Shown in pieces: positions 26,119-34,345 of a DNA stretch of 64,000 nt; the first letter of the stretch is position 1, and every line of letters begins with the position of its first letter. Under the pieces are notes generated by a model that saw only the letters and a list, made by a program, of their open reading frames with translations, searched no databases and had not been told where the DNA came from. Made by a program: the position numbers and the translations under genes. Where the stretch lies: positions 2,480,001 to 2,544,000 of the forward strand of contig NZ_CP130945.1 of the NCBI RefSeq assembly GCF_050389805.1, written 5' to 3'. This DNA comes from Bacillus_BD sp050389805 (GTDB lineage: Bacteria > Bacillota > Bacilli > Bacillales > Cytobacillaceae).

Positions 26119-27105
26119 ATAAAAGGGATAGTAGTTACAGAGTTTGGATCATTAGATGGATTAATATATAAGGAATTACCCTTTCCAAAAATTTCCGAAC
26201 AAGAAGTGCTAATTCGAGTTCATGCTACAAGTGTTAATTTTGCGGATATAAAAGTGCGTAGAGGAGAACATCATGGTGGTCAAAAACCACCATATACTCC
26301 TGGTATCGATTTAATGGGAACCATTGAAAAGTTAGGTTCCAATGTTCATAATCTACAGGTTGGGCAACGCGTGATCGCTTTTCCAATAGGAGGATCATAT
26401 TCACAGTATGCAATAGCGAATGAAAATTTGACCTTCCCGATTTCAGATTATTTGGATTCAAATATAGCCGCTGCAAGTCCTACGGTTTCCTTTACGGCAT
26501 ATAATCTTCTAGCAGAAATAGCAAAAATTCAAAGAGGGGAAACCGTATTAATTCATTCTGCAGCTGGTGGAATCGGAACGACAGCAAGTCAAATCGCAAA
26601 AATTCTCGGAGCGAAGAAAGTGATCGGAACGGTCAGTAGTGATGAAAAAATATCTATTTCAAAAGTAATGGGATCCGATGAAGTAATAAATTATCGTAAG
26701 GATGATTTCGTAGATCGGGTATTAGAGACCACAAACGGTAGAGGAGTAGACATTATTCTTGACTCTATAGGAGGAAAGATCTTTAATGATAGCTTAAGAT
26801 GTCTAGCGCAATTTGGGAGGATAGTTAATTTCGGGAATTCATCTGGTCAGCCAGGGACAGTTGAAACTACTAACGTACATTCAAGTTGTCGTTCAGTGTT
26901 GGGATACAGTTTCGGTACTGTTAAGAAGTATTCCCCCGAAAGGGTTGCGGAAACAGCGACAAAAGTTGTGCCGCTGTTGGAAAAGGGACAAATAAACATG
27001 CATATCGGGGAAACTTTTCCACTAGACGAGGCCAAAAAAGCTCAGGAACTTATGGAGAATCGAAAAACGCAAGGAAAAATTTTATTAATGCCTGATCAAG
27101 ATTAG
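26119..27105 (+). CDS. Zinc-independent quinone oxidoreductase-type MDR protein, non-standard start
   Basis: The family N-terminus (IKGIVVTEFG...) is encoded from 26119, where the codon is ATA, nine bases after AAGGAG. The first standard start in frame, GTG 26206, would remove 29 conserved residues and has no ribosome binding site. Either ATA (or ATT 26113) is used, or the ATG was mutated. NADPH-binding motif HSAAGGIGTTASQIA is intact and the catalytic-zinc Cys/His pairs are absent, as in QOR/crotonyl-CoA reductase relatives. Enoyl or quinone reduction is likely. Confidence 0.75.
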   Translation: MKGIVVTEFGSLDGLIYKELPFPKISEQEVLIRVHATSVNFADIKVRRGEHHGGQKPPYTPGIDLMGTIEKLGSNVHNLQVGQRVIAFPIGGSYSQYAIANENLTFPISDYLDSNIAAASPTVSFTAYNLLAEIAKIQRGETVLIHSAAGGIGTTASQIAKILGAKKVIGTVSSDEKISISKVMGSDEVINYRKDDFVDRVLETTNGRGVDIILDSIGGKIFNDSLRCLAQFGRIVNFGNSSGQPGTVETTNVHSSCRSVLGYSFGTVKKYSPERVAETATKVVPLLEKGQINMHIGETFPLDEAKKAQELMENRKTQGKILLMPDQD

Positions 27106-27134
27106 ATGGATTCTTCTATCCATTTAATCTTGAT
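27095..27134. terminator. Bidirectional terminator between the MDR gene and the activator
   Basis: ATCAAGATTA-x-ATGGAT pairs with ATCCAT-x-TAATCTTGAT around TCTTCT, a 17-position stem with one mismatch. It overlaps the MDR stop codon. Confidence 0.7.
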
Positions 27135-27164
27135 AAAAGGGCTTTAAAATTCTTTTAATCAAAA

Positions 27165-29093
27165 TTACGCTAGATGATATTGTTTTAACTTTCTCCATAA
27201 TGTCGTTCTACTCATACCAAGGAGTTCTGCAGCTAAACTTTTATTCCCGTTCGATTGTTGTAGAGCCTCTTTAATTTGCGTAATTTCACTTAACCCATTT
27301 TCTTGATTTTCATTTTCTTTTTTTGATTCTTGGATTTGGACTAGATTATTTTGAGAAAACGTGTACGGGATTAAAGAACTACGAAGTAATTTTGTTAACC
27401 GGTCATGTGAAAGGATCTCATTTTGACATAAAACGATGAAACGTTCAGCAAAATTTTCCAGTTCTCTAATATTCCCCTTCCATTCATTCTGTTCTAATAT
27501 TAATAAATCTTTATCGGAGAGAGCTTCATTCAAGTGCTCTTCTTTTCTTATAAAGTAGCGAAAAAGCTCAATGATATCTTTTTTTCGTTGACGAAGTGAT
27601 GGAATGAGTAGCTGTAACACATTCAATCTATAATACAAGTCTTCACGGAATGTACCATTTTTTACACATTCTAGTAGATCTTTATTGGATGCAGCGATGA
27701 TTCGAACATCAACTGGAATCATTTGCTCGCCGCCAATGCGCATAATTTCCTTTTCTTGTAAGACTCGAAGAAGTCTTGTTTGTAAATGTAAAGGTAATTC
27801 ACTTATCTCATCTAAGAAAATGGTTCCTCGGTGAGCTAGTTCAAACTTTCCGGGTTTACCACCTTTTTGTGCGCCGGTAAATGAACCTTCTTCATATCCA
27901 AATAATTCACTATCTAGTAGATTTTCTGGAATGGCTGCACAATTTAAAGCTACAAAAGAATTTAAAGAACGACTACTAGCTTGATGTAAACTTTGAGCGA
28001 ATAGTTCTTTCCCAGTTCCCGATTCCCCTTGTATCAAGACAGAAGCGTCAGATTGACTATATTTTTTTGCTTGTGAAATCGTTTGTTTAATCGCTTCGCT
28101 CGATCCTACTATGTCATTAAACGTATAATTAGCCTTTAAGGGTTTACGAGACATTTTTTTTCTTATATTTTGTTCCGTTTGTTGAACGGTAGCAATATCA
28201 TCAAAAACGACCATATGTCCCATGTTTTCACCACTTAATTCAACAGGGACAATATCAGCTACAAATTTTCTATCTTTGTGCTCGAAAACAATATTAAATG
28301 TTGGTTTATCAATTTTCGATAATGGTACCTGTGACTCTTCAATAAGAATAGGAATAATGGTTTGGATATCTTTATTAATGGTTTGGTTCCTTTTGATTCC
28401 TAGCAGCCGCTCAGCTGAATGATTCATGACGGCTATTTTTGAATGAGTATCCGTTGAAATAATTCCACTTCGGTTCATATCAACAATGGTCTTAAATAAA
28501 ACTGATTTTTCCATTTCGTTTCGATAAGACTTGAGTATATTTAATGCATTTTTTGAGGCATCTTTCATGGATTGATACGTGTAATAGCAGTAAGCATTAA
28601 ATCCATTTTTGGAAGCTGCTTCATAAAACCAGCTTCCACTGATCACATCATGTACTCCTTGTTCCTTTAATTGATCCATAATTTCAAATGCTTCATTCCG
28701 ATCTCGAAATGAGATCTGTCGTATTTTAGTTTTAAGTAGATTTGAAATTCTGGTTAAAGCCTGAATATTTTCCCGATAGTTCACAACGACAACTTCTTCT
28801 GAATCAAGTTTTTGAATTTGGTTAAATATGTCAAAACCTGATAATTTTACTGGAATCACAAAATTACTGAGAGATTGTTTTAATAATATGGAACTACGGT
28901 CACCACTAATAACAATTGTTGCGGGTTCAAATAGGGTTTGTAAAGATTGAATCGATTCTAGTGAAATAATAAATTTATAAGGGAATTCCTCTACTTCAAC
29001 ATTCACCCATTGAGGGATGTCAATTTCCTTTAATACTTGTTTCGCCAACTTTGAGAAATGGGAATGACCTACGTAGACAATTTTTGCTTGCAT
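27165..29093 (-). CDS. PrpR-like sigma-54-dependent activator
   Basis: 642 residues from the ATG at 29093 (seven to eight bases after AAAGGG). Domains: PrpR_N-type sensor (~1-190), PAS (~200-305), AAA+ (~325-560) and Fis-type HTH at the end (LAAELLGMSRTTLWRKLK). Walker A GESGTGKE and Walker B TIFLDE are intact; the sigma-54 contact loop reads GSFTGA instead of GAFTGA, a variant known in active members. PrpR_N domains sense small metabolites such as 2-methylcitrate or sugar/organic acids. It is convergent with the carboxylate cluster, whose two promoters are sigma-54 type, so it is the probable activator. Confidence 0.9.
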   Translation of the reverse strand: MQAKIVYVGHSHFSKLAKQVLKEIDIPQWVNVEVEEFPYKFIISLESIQSLQTLFEPATIVISGDRSSILLKQSLSNFVIPVKLSGFDIFNQIQKLDSEEVVVVNYRENIQALTRISNLLKTKIRQISFRDRNEAFEIMDQLKEQGVHDVISGSWFYEAASKNGFNAYCYYTYQSMKDASKNALNILKSYRNEMEKSVLFKTIVDMNRSGIISTDTHSKIAVMNHSAERLLGIKRNQTINKDIQTIIPILIEESQVPLSKIDKPTFNIVFEHKDRKFVADIVPVELSGENMGHMVVFDDIATVQQTEQNIRKKMSRKPLKANYTFNDIVGSSEAIKQTISQAKKYSQSDASVLIQGESGTGKELFAQSLHQASSRSLNSFVALNCAAIPENLLDSELFGYEEGSFTGAQKGGKPGKFELAHRGTIFLDEISELPLHLQTRLLRVLQEKEIMRIGGEQMIPVDVRIIAASNKDLLECVKNGTFREDLYYRLNVLQLLIPSLRQRKKDIIELFRYFIRKEEHLNEALSDKDLLILEQNEWKGNIRELENFAERFIVLCQNEILSHDRLTKLLRSSLIPYTFSQNNLVQIQESKKENENQENGLSEITQIKEALQQSNGNKSLAAELLGMSRTTLWRKLKQYHLA

Positions 29094-29295
29094 TTGTATC
29101 ACCCTTTATTTGAGTAGATGATAAGAAAACCAAATTAGGACTTTTAATATGAATAGGATTATCACCATTATAATGGAAGGTTTACTAAATTGTCTAATAA
29201 AGTTTGAATATTCTAAAGTTAATAAAAATAACTCAGGATCATAAATAAATGAAATAAAATGTGTTTTTCCAAATTTTAATTAAAAAGAGAGATGG

Positions 29296-30459
29296 ATGTT
29301 TATGATTTTTTGGTTTGTAATGGTGATTACTTTTGGTTTTCAAACGATCCTTAACCTAACTCGACCAGTAATATCATTAAATGCTAATGAATTAGGTGCA
29401 TCTACCTTTGAAATTGGCTTATTAACCGCTGCTTTTGCTTTTTTGCCACTTATTTTTGCGATTCAAGCAGGGAAAATTGCAGATAAAATAGGAGATCGTT
29501 TACCGATATTATGTGGATTGATTGGAATGTCAGTAGGATTAGCTGTTCCATTTTTTTATCAAAACATTTGGGCTCTTTTTGCAAGTCAATTCATAGTAGG
29601 AATTTCTAATGTATTCTTAGTAGTGTCCTTGCAGAATATTTTAGGCCAGATCTCAACTGCTGAAAATCGGGATCAATATTATAGCATGTTTGGTATGGCA
29701 GTTGCTTTGGGAGTATTAGTGGGACCTGTTTTAGGTGGATATATTTCAGAACATTACTCTTATGCATTTGTTTATCTGGTTTCGATTTTGATTAGCGTGA
29801 TACCAGTTTTTTTATCATTTTTGATTCCGGTGATTATCAAAAAAGACAAGCTTGTTAAGAGATCATTGTTATCTTCAATCGGACTGTTAAAAAACCCTAT
29901 TTTAAAGCAAGCTTTAATATCCAGTGCTCTAGTATTATATTCTAGGGATATCTTTATCGCTTATTTTCCCTTGTTTGCAAAAGAGAATGGAATTACGGAT
30001 TCAACTATTGGATGGATTATATCGGTTCAAGGGATTGCGATGATGATCATTCGTTTTATATTACCCAAGATCTCTAATGCTTTTGGACAAAAAAAGGTTT
30101 TGATACTATCGATTGTTTTGGCAGGATTTTCATTTCTATTCATGCCATTTACAGGTCATCCAATTTTGTTAGGGATGTTAAGTTTTATGATGGGGGTAGG
30201 TTTAGGGTGTGGGCAGCCAATATCTATGTCTATAACTTATAGCGTTTCTCCAAAATCTAGAACAGGGGAAGTTCTAGGACTCAGACTCTCCACGAATAGA
30301 CTATCTCAATTAATTGCTCCTATATTATTCGGAATAATAGGATCATGGATGGGAATCTTATCCGTATTTCTTGTAAGTTCGATGTTTTTACTTGGTGGTA
30401 GTGCTTATTTGAGTACTTCTAAAAAGATTTTAGAACAAAATAAATATAACTCTTCATAA
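29296..30459 (+). CDS. MFS transporter
   Basis: 387 residues with twelve membrane segments; the ATG at 29296 follows AAAGAGAG. Motif-A-like loop QAGKIADKIGDRLP is in place between segments 2 and 3. It is divergent from the PrpR-like activator, so it may belong to the same regulon, but no sigma-54 promoter is visible in the 200-bp gap. Substrate unknown. Confidence 0.82.
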   Translation: MFMIFWFVMVITFGFQTILNLTRPVISLNANELGASTFEIGLLTAAFAFLPLIFAIQAGKIADKIGDRLPILCGLIGMSVGLAVPFFYQNIWALFASQFIVGISNVFLVVSLQNILGQISTAENRDQYYSMFGMAVALGVLVGPVLGGYISEHYSYAFVYLVSILISVIPVFLSFLIPVIIKKDKLVKRSLLSSIGLLKNPILKQALISSALVLYSRDIFIAYFPLFAKENGITDSTIGWIISVQGIAMMIIRFILPKISNAFGQKKVLILSIVLAGFSFLFMPFTGHPILLGMLSFMMGVGLGCGQPISMSITYSVSPKSRTGEVLGLRLSTNRLSQLIAPILFGIIGSWMGILSVFLVSSMFLLGGSAYLSTSKKILEQNKYNSS

Positions 30460-30487
30460 TTGACAAATTTCCTCAGCAAGATTACAA

Positions 30488-30530
30488 AAAAATCACATTG
30501 TGTAGTTAAAAACGCTCAATGTGATTTTTT
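30488..30530 (+). terminator. Terminator of the MFS gene
   Basis: AAATCACATTG pairs with CAATGTGATTT around 16 bases, followed by a T-run. Confidence 0.85.
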
Positions 30531-30535
30531 ACGCA

Positions 30536-30579
30536 TGAAACTTCCGATTGTTCTCTTTAAGAACCGTCCAACTATTTCA
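30536..30579. repeat. Dispersed palindromic repeat, miniature (copy 4)
   Basis: TGAAACTTCCGATTGTTCT facing AGAACCGTCC...TTTCA: a 44-bp shortened, degraded form of the family. Confidence 0.55.
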
Positions 30580-30697
30580 AAATCTACACAATTATATAAC
30601 ACAAATCTTCAAATTGATATGTTAAAATAACGGTTGAAAAGGTTTTCAAACGGAACTGAGATCGATTGAGTAGGACATTTTCTAACCTAAAGGGGAG

Positions 30698-30874
30698 ATG
30701 AATTTGTTACTGACATCAAGCATTTCTATTAAGCCCAGTGTGAAACAAGCTTGGAATCAATTTGTGTTGTCAGGAAACGTGGAAGAATCCATTGTACGTC
30801 CCGTCATTGCGGCGTCATGGATTCGTTGTCGGAATTTAGGAATACATGGATTGGTAATTCATTTACCGAAATAA
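30698..30874 (+). pseudogene. N-terminal remnant of an AcoR-type sigma-54 activator
   Basis: 58 codons encoding ...WNQFVLSGNVEES...VRPVIAASWIRCRNLGI, which is the start of AcoR-like activators (the R-P-x-I-x-x-S-W-x-R-C motif), then unrelated residues and a stop. AGGGG with a TTG at 30704 or ATG at 30698 makes a credible old start. The sensor, AAA+ and HTH domains are gone. Confidence 0.65.
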
Positions 30875-30884
30875 AATAGGCTTG

Positions 30885-30932
30885 AAAAGGTGTCTTGCAT
30901 CCAATGTGAAGAGATGAAAGGTGCCTTTTTTG
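30885..30932 (+). terminator. Hairpin after the AcoR remnant
   Basis: AAAAGGTGTC pairs with GGTGCCTTTT using three G-U pairs and runs into TTTTTT. Confidence 0.5.
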
Positions 30933-30969
30933 TTTGGACAAGGATGGGGCAAGCGGAAAGGTTTCTTTA

Positions 30970-31038
30970 GACAGTGGGGGTAGTTCTAGTATTTCACCGC
31001 AATCTTTCCTTTTGAAACACCGAGAACCGTAGTGTACA
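30970..31038. repeat. Dispersed palindromic repeat, degraded (copy 5)
   Basis: Left arm GTGGGGGTAGTTCTAGTATTTCA from 30973 (shown to differ at several positions) and right arm TGAAACACCGAGAACCGTAG from 31012. It lies between the two gene remnants. Confidence 0.6.
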
Positions 31039-31089
31039 CCCCTTATACATGGTCGAACCCACTTAACTCTAAGTGTAACGGGAATCCCC

Positions 31090-31920
31090 ATGTGGAGATT
31101 AGACGAAAAGTTAGTAAGGGAAGATATCTTTTTCCTCGATCGTCCATACTCTCTTGAGAAGAGTGATGAAGAGGCTATGAATCATACCTTACAACAATTA
31201 GAATCAATTTTAGAAGAACATGGTGAAAAAATAGCAGCAATGATTCTTGAGCCCATTCAGGGGAATGGTGGAATCATTATGTATCACCGTGATTTTATTA
31301 TAAAAGCAAAAGCACTTTTGGAACATTATGGCGTTTTATTAATTGTGGATGAAGTTCAAACGGGATACGGTCGTACAGGGAAAATGTTTGGTATCAATCA
31401 TTATGAAGTTGTGCCAGATATCATTGTGACTGCCAAAGCCCTTGGAAATGGTATTCCAATATCCACGTTTTCAACAACGGATGCAATTGCTCAGTCTTTT
31501 AATAAGGCTTCATCTTCAACCTTTGGTGGAAATCCAGTAGCGGCAACCACCGCACTAAGCGTATTAAACAATATTGAACAACATGGGTTAGTGCAACGAG
31601 CAGAAGAATTAGGCTCTTATTTAAAAGAAAGATTACAAGAGATTTCCTCACCCTTTATTCAAGAAATTAGAGGAGTAGGTCTGATGCTTGGATTGCAAAT
31701 TCAAGCAATAAACGACGAGGTAAGCTCCGCTCAAATCACAGATATCATTCTTGAAGAAATGAAAGACCGTGGTTTCCTAATCGGAAAAAACGGGTTAAAC
31801 CGTGACTGTTTAGCGTTTCAACCACCACTCGTAATTGAAAAAGACGATCTCAATGCAATGCTTTCAAACTTAATAGAAGTGTTATCAGGAATTTTAGATC
31901 GGCTGACGGTAACGATATAA
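31090..31920 (+). pseudogene. Class-III aminotransferase, N-terminally truncated
   Basis: 276 residues matching the C-terminal ~60% of a ~440-residue class-III transaminase. The PLP-binding part LIVDEVQTGYGRTG and the Schiff-base lysine in VTAKALGNG are present, and the C-terminal domain is complete. The first ~150 residues, with the phosphate-binding Ser/Gly loop and substrate arm, are missing. The ATG at 31090 has no ribosome binding site and follows a repeat-rich scar. Almost certainly non-functional. No stop or frameshift has yet appeared in what remains, so the loss may be recent. Confidence 0.75.
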
Positions 31921-31962
31921 AAGAATTCCTCAAAAATGATTTTTAATTTGGTATATAAAAGT

Positions 31963-32018
31963 AAAAAGTATCATCTCTAGGAAAAAATCATCTGTCCTTT
32001 AGATGATGCTTTTTATAC
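31963..32018 (+). terminator. Terminator before ubiX
   Basis: AAAAAGTATCATCT pairs with AGATGATGCTTTTT over 14 positions with one G-U pair. Confidence 0.8.
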
Positions 32019-32060
32019 TGCTTTTACTGAAAAGCCACTAAGATTGGGAGAATAGACGAA

Positions 32061-32639
32061 ATGAAATTGATTGTTGGCATGACAGGTGCGACGGGGTCGA
32101 TTTTTGGTATCAGACTTTTAGAGGTTCTTCGTGACATGAATGTGGAAACTCATTTGGTGATGTCAAAGTGGGCGGAGGCTACGATTGAAACCGAAACCGA
32201 TTATCGTGTAAAAGAAGTAAAGGAGTTGGCAGATTGTCATTATTCCTATCATGATTTAGGAGCGAGAATTTCGAGTGGCTCCTTTCAAGTGGATGGGATG
32301 ATTGTCGCTCCATGCAGCATGAAAACACTCGCGACGATTCGCATGGGACTAGCGGATAATTTAATTACTCGCGCTGCAGATGTGATTTTAAAGGAGCGAA
32401 AAAAACTATTATTAATGACCCGTGAAACCCCGTTAAATGATATCCATTTAGAAAATATGTTAGCACTATCTCGGATGGGTACGATTATTTTTCCGCCCAT
32501 GCCGGCATTTTATAACCACCCTCAAACGATTGAGGATACCGTGAATCATATTGTCTACAGAGTTGTTGATCAATTTGGCATCCATGTACCAGAAGCAAAA
32601 AGATGGGACGGAATAATAAATGAGAACGACCTCAAGTGA
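32061..32639 (+). CDS. ubiX: UbiX/BsdB-type flavin prenyltransferase
   Basis: 192 residues, the standard family length. GMTGATGSIFGIRLLE (FMN loop), VAPCSMKTLATI and MTRETPLNDIHLENML are the usual UbiX motifs. It prenylates FMN with dimethylallyl phosphate to make the cofactor of UbiD decarboxylases. The next gene is an LpdD-like protein, as in gallate/phenolic acid decarboxylase operons, but no UbiD/BsdC gene is here. The TGA stop codon is formed by the first bases of an inserted repeat, so the C-terminus has been trimmed or altered. Confidence 0.9.
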   Translation: MKLIVGMTGATGSIFGIRLLEVLRDMNVETHLVMSKWAEATIETETDYRVKEVKELADCHYSYHDLGARISSGSFQVDGMIVAPCSMKTLATIRMGLADNLITRAADVILKERKKLLLMTRETPLNDIHLENMLALSRMGTIIFPPMPAFYNHPQTIEDTVNHIVYRVVDQFGIHVPEAKRWDGIINENDLK

Positions 32640-32713
32640 AACAGGGGGACGGTTCTCGCGTTTCATTACATTAAAACATGAGGTCCGTATGGATTTTAAC
32701 GGTCCCATGTTTC
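32637..32713. repeat. Dispersed palindromic repeat (copy 6), provides the ubiX stop
   Basis: The left arm begins TGAAACAGGGGGACGGTTCT at the ubiX TGA; the right arm (GGTCCCATGTTTC) is degraded. Confidence 0.8.
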
Positions 32714-32740
32714 GATATTTTCTTAAAGGTGTGAGAAAAC

Positions 32741-33109
32741 ATGATCCATTTAGAAAAAATACAGGGGCGGATTACCTTAACCCTTGATGCTTATTATATG
32801 GGAGAAGATTTAGTCGTCCTCATCTCGGGAGGGGATCGCCCCCATTTAGGAACGATTACTGCTGGTGCTAGATTAGAACCACTTCAAACGGTCCAACTTC
32901 AAACCCATAAAGAATTTTATATCACAGAAGAAATCGCAGTACAATTACGTAAAAACTTTAAAGGGAACTTTGCCATTTGCTGTGGTACCCATCTCGACAA
33001 CATCACCAAAGAAGAAATCAAACAAATGACAGAATTAAGCGTGGAACTTGGAAATGAGCTAATTGAGAAACTGAAACAAGGGGACGGTTCTCGCGTTTCA
33101 GTTTTGTAA
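32741..33109 (+). CDS. LpdD-like prenylated-flavin chaperone
   Basis: 122 residues resembling LpdD of the Lactobacillus gallate decarboxylase operon, a small protein needed with UbiX and UbiD for phenolic acid decarboxylation. Family landmarks seen: GEDLVVLISGGDRPHLG and CCGTHLDNIT. The ATG follows AAAGGTGTG. The last eleven residues (KQGDGSRVSVL) and the stop are encoded by a copy of the dispersed repeat, so the natural C-terminus was replaced. The UbiD partner is absent locally. Confidence 0.75.
   Translation: MIHLEKIQGRITLTLDAYYMGEDLVVLISGGDRPHLGTITAGARLEPLQTVQLQTHKEFYITEEIAVQLRKNFKGNFAICCGTHLDNITKEEIKQMTELSVELGNELIEKLKQGDGSRVSVL
33072..33100 (+). repeat. Dispersed palindromic repeat, single arm inside a coding end (copy 7)
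   Basis: TGAAACAAGGGGACGGTTCT followed by CGCGTTTCA, read in frame as the end of the LpdD-like protein. Confidence 0.8.
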
Positions 33110-33153
33110 ACAGTCAAAAAGATATAGTTTATTAAAAAAACGATTTGGAAATC

Positions 33154-33429
33154 CTGATTGGATTAGGTTTTGGTAAATGCAATCATGTACATAGGCAATC
33201 GCCATTAAATTAACACCACCTCATCATGGGACTTGCAACATCGACATTCTTTATTTTTCTGGATGCAGGAATAGGATTTGGTCCAAATCTCCTTGGACTT
33301 TTTATTCCAACGTTCAACTACAGCACCCTTTATATCAGTATAGGATGGTTGTGCTGTTCTCTTCAGGGCTGTACTATTTACTTCACGGGAAAAAAGACAA
33401 ACAATTTGTTCATGTCTATCGATTTATAA
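33154..33429 (+). pseudogene. C-terminal remnant of an MFS transporter
   Basis: From 33226 the frame reads GLATSTFFIFLDAGIGFGPNLLG, close to the C-terminal part GLANSTFFVSFDLGLGIGPF of the intact MFS gene at 34346-35545. Just upstream, IGLGFG and IAIKLTPPH match IGIGYG and TIMIKKAPPH of the same protein but lie in other frames, so at least two frameshifts are present. It is a decayed paralogue. Confidence 0.7.
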
Positions 33430-33526
33430 ACCTTTATAATATTTAAATATTCAAAACGATTGATATTTTTTAGAGATAGGGTAGTATGGTACGTAATACT
33501 ACTTTTACAAGCGGAGGAAAGAAACG

Positions 33527-33868
33527 ATGAATCATTTACCTAATTGTCCAAAATGTAATTCTGAATATACATACGAAGATGGGGTTTTGTTTATTTGCCC
33601 AGAATGTAGCTATGAGTGGGCAATCAATCAAGCCGAGGAAAACGGTGAGGACGAAAAAGTAATCAAAGATGCCAATGGAAATGTTTTAAACGATGGGGAT
33701 GCTGTTACGGTCATTAAAGACCTGAAAGTAAAAGGCAGTTCTTCGGTCTTAAAACAAGGTACAAAAGTAAAAAATATTCGCCTAGTCGAAGGCGACCATG
33801 ACATTGATTGTAAAATTGATGGGTTTGGACCTGTGAAACTAAAATCTGAATTTGTGAAAAAGATGTGA
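33527..33868 (+). CDS. PhnA/YjdM zinc-ribbon protein
   Basis: 113 residues, ATG after GGAGG. An N-terminal zinc ribbon (C8-x2-C11 and C25-x2-C28) is followed by the PhnA/YjdM domain with KDANGNVLNDGDAVTVIKDL as separate recognisable pieces. The family was named after the phn locus but its biochemical function is not established. Single gene ended by a strong terminator. Confidence 0.88.
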   Translation: MNHLPNCPKCNSEYTYEDGVLFICPECSYEWAINQAEENGEDEKVIKDANGNVLNDGDAVTVIKDLKVKGSSSVLKQGTKVKNIRLVEGDHDIDCKIDGFGPVKLKSEFVKKM

Positions 33869-33889
33869 AAAAGATATAGATGCAATGTT

Positions 33890-33928
33890 AAAAGGACAGT
33901 CTCCATGAACGATGGACTGTCCTTTTTA
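33890..33928. terminator. Terminator of the yjdM-like gene
   Basis: AAAGGACAGTC pairs with GACTGTCCTTT, followed by TTT. It could serve both strands. Confidence 0.9.
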
Positions 33929-33951
33929 TCGTTTACATATAAACAAACTCA

Positions 33952-34134
33952 TTATACGATATCCATTAATTTTCCAATTCCTCTAAATAGCCAAAAGATT
34001 AATCTAAAGGGTAATAAAAGCAATTCAGGTATCCACAGTAATACGTCTAAAAAACAGTCTAGAACTGTATAATCATGCCTATTCTTTTTCCTTTTTCTCG
34101 TTTTTCGCTTCTTTTTTTCAAACCATTCCATCAT
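33952..34134 (-). CDS. Small basic membrane-associated protein, 60 residues
   Basis: Not recognised. AAAGGA lies eight bases before a double ATG. The first ~20 residues are strongly basic (KKKRKTRKRKK) and the rest is one long hydrophobic stretch (residues ~28-55), the form of a small membrane anchor. The spacing of the ribosome binding site, the clean polar-to-apolar layout and the convergent terminator support a real gene. Confidence 0.55.
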   Translation of the reverse strand: MMEWFEKKKRKTRKRKKNRHDYTVLDCFLDVLLWIPELLLLPFRLIFWLFRGIGKLMDIV

Positions 34135-34217
34135 ATGACCAATCCTTTATAATAAATTTCAGTTATTATAAAGAATTTACGTCTAAAAATGAAATATAGT
34201 TTCATTTAAAGCAAGAA

Positions 34218-34345
34218 TAGAAACAAGGGGACGGTTCTCATGTTTCACTGCACATACTTGTTGACATGAAAGATGTTTCATCGTTCAAAATAAATTAATA
34301 TTCCAAGTGACTTTTTCCATTCTTTACGCGAGAACCATTTTTCAA
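34218..34345. repeat. Dispersed palindromic repeat (copy 8)
   Basis: Left arm GAAACAAGGGGACGGTTCTC from 34220; right arm reduced to CGCGAGAACCATTTTT near 34328. It lies directly behind the MFS stop codon. Confidence 0.65.

Larger units (their letters stand above)
30460..31089. other. Scar region between the MFS gene and the aminotransferase remnant, 630 bp
   Basis: Contains a terminator, two copies of the dispersed repeat, the AcoR remnant and a second hairpin, but no intact gene. The order suggests deletion of an activator's body and an aminotransferase's front. Confidence 0.55.

Noticed and set aside
29103..29295. Sigma-54 promoter before the MFS gene at 29296
   Set aside because: No GG-N10-GC pair close to the consensus was found in the spacer.
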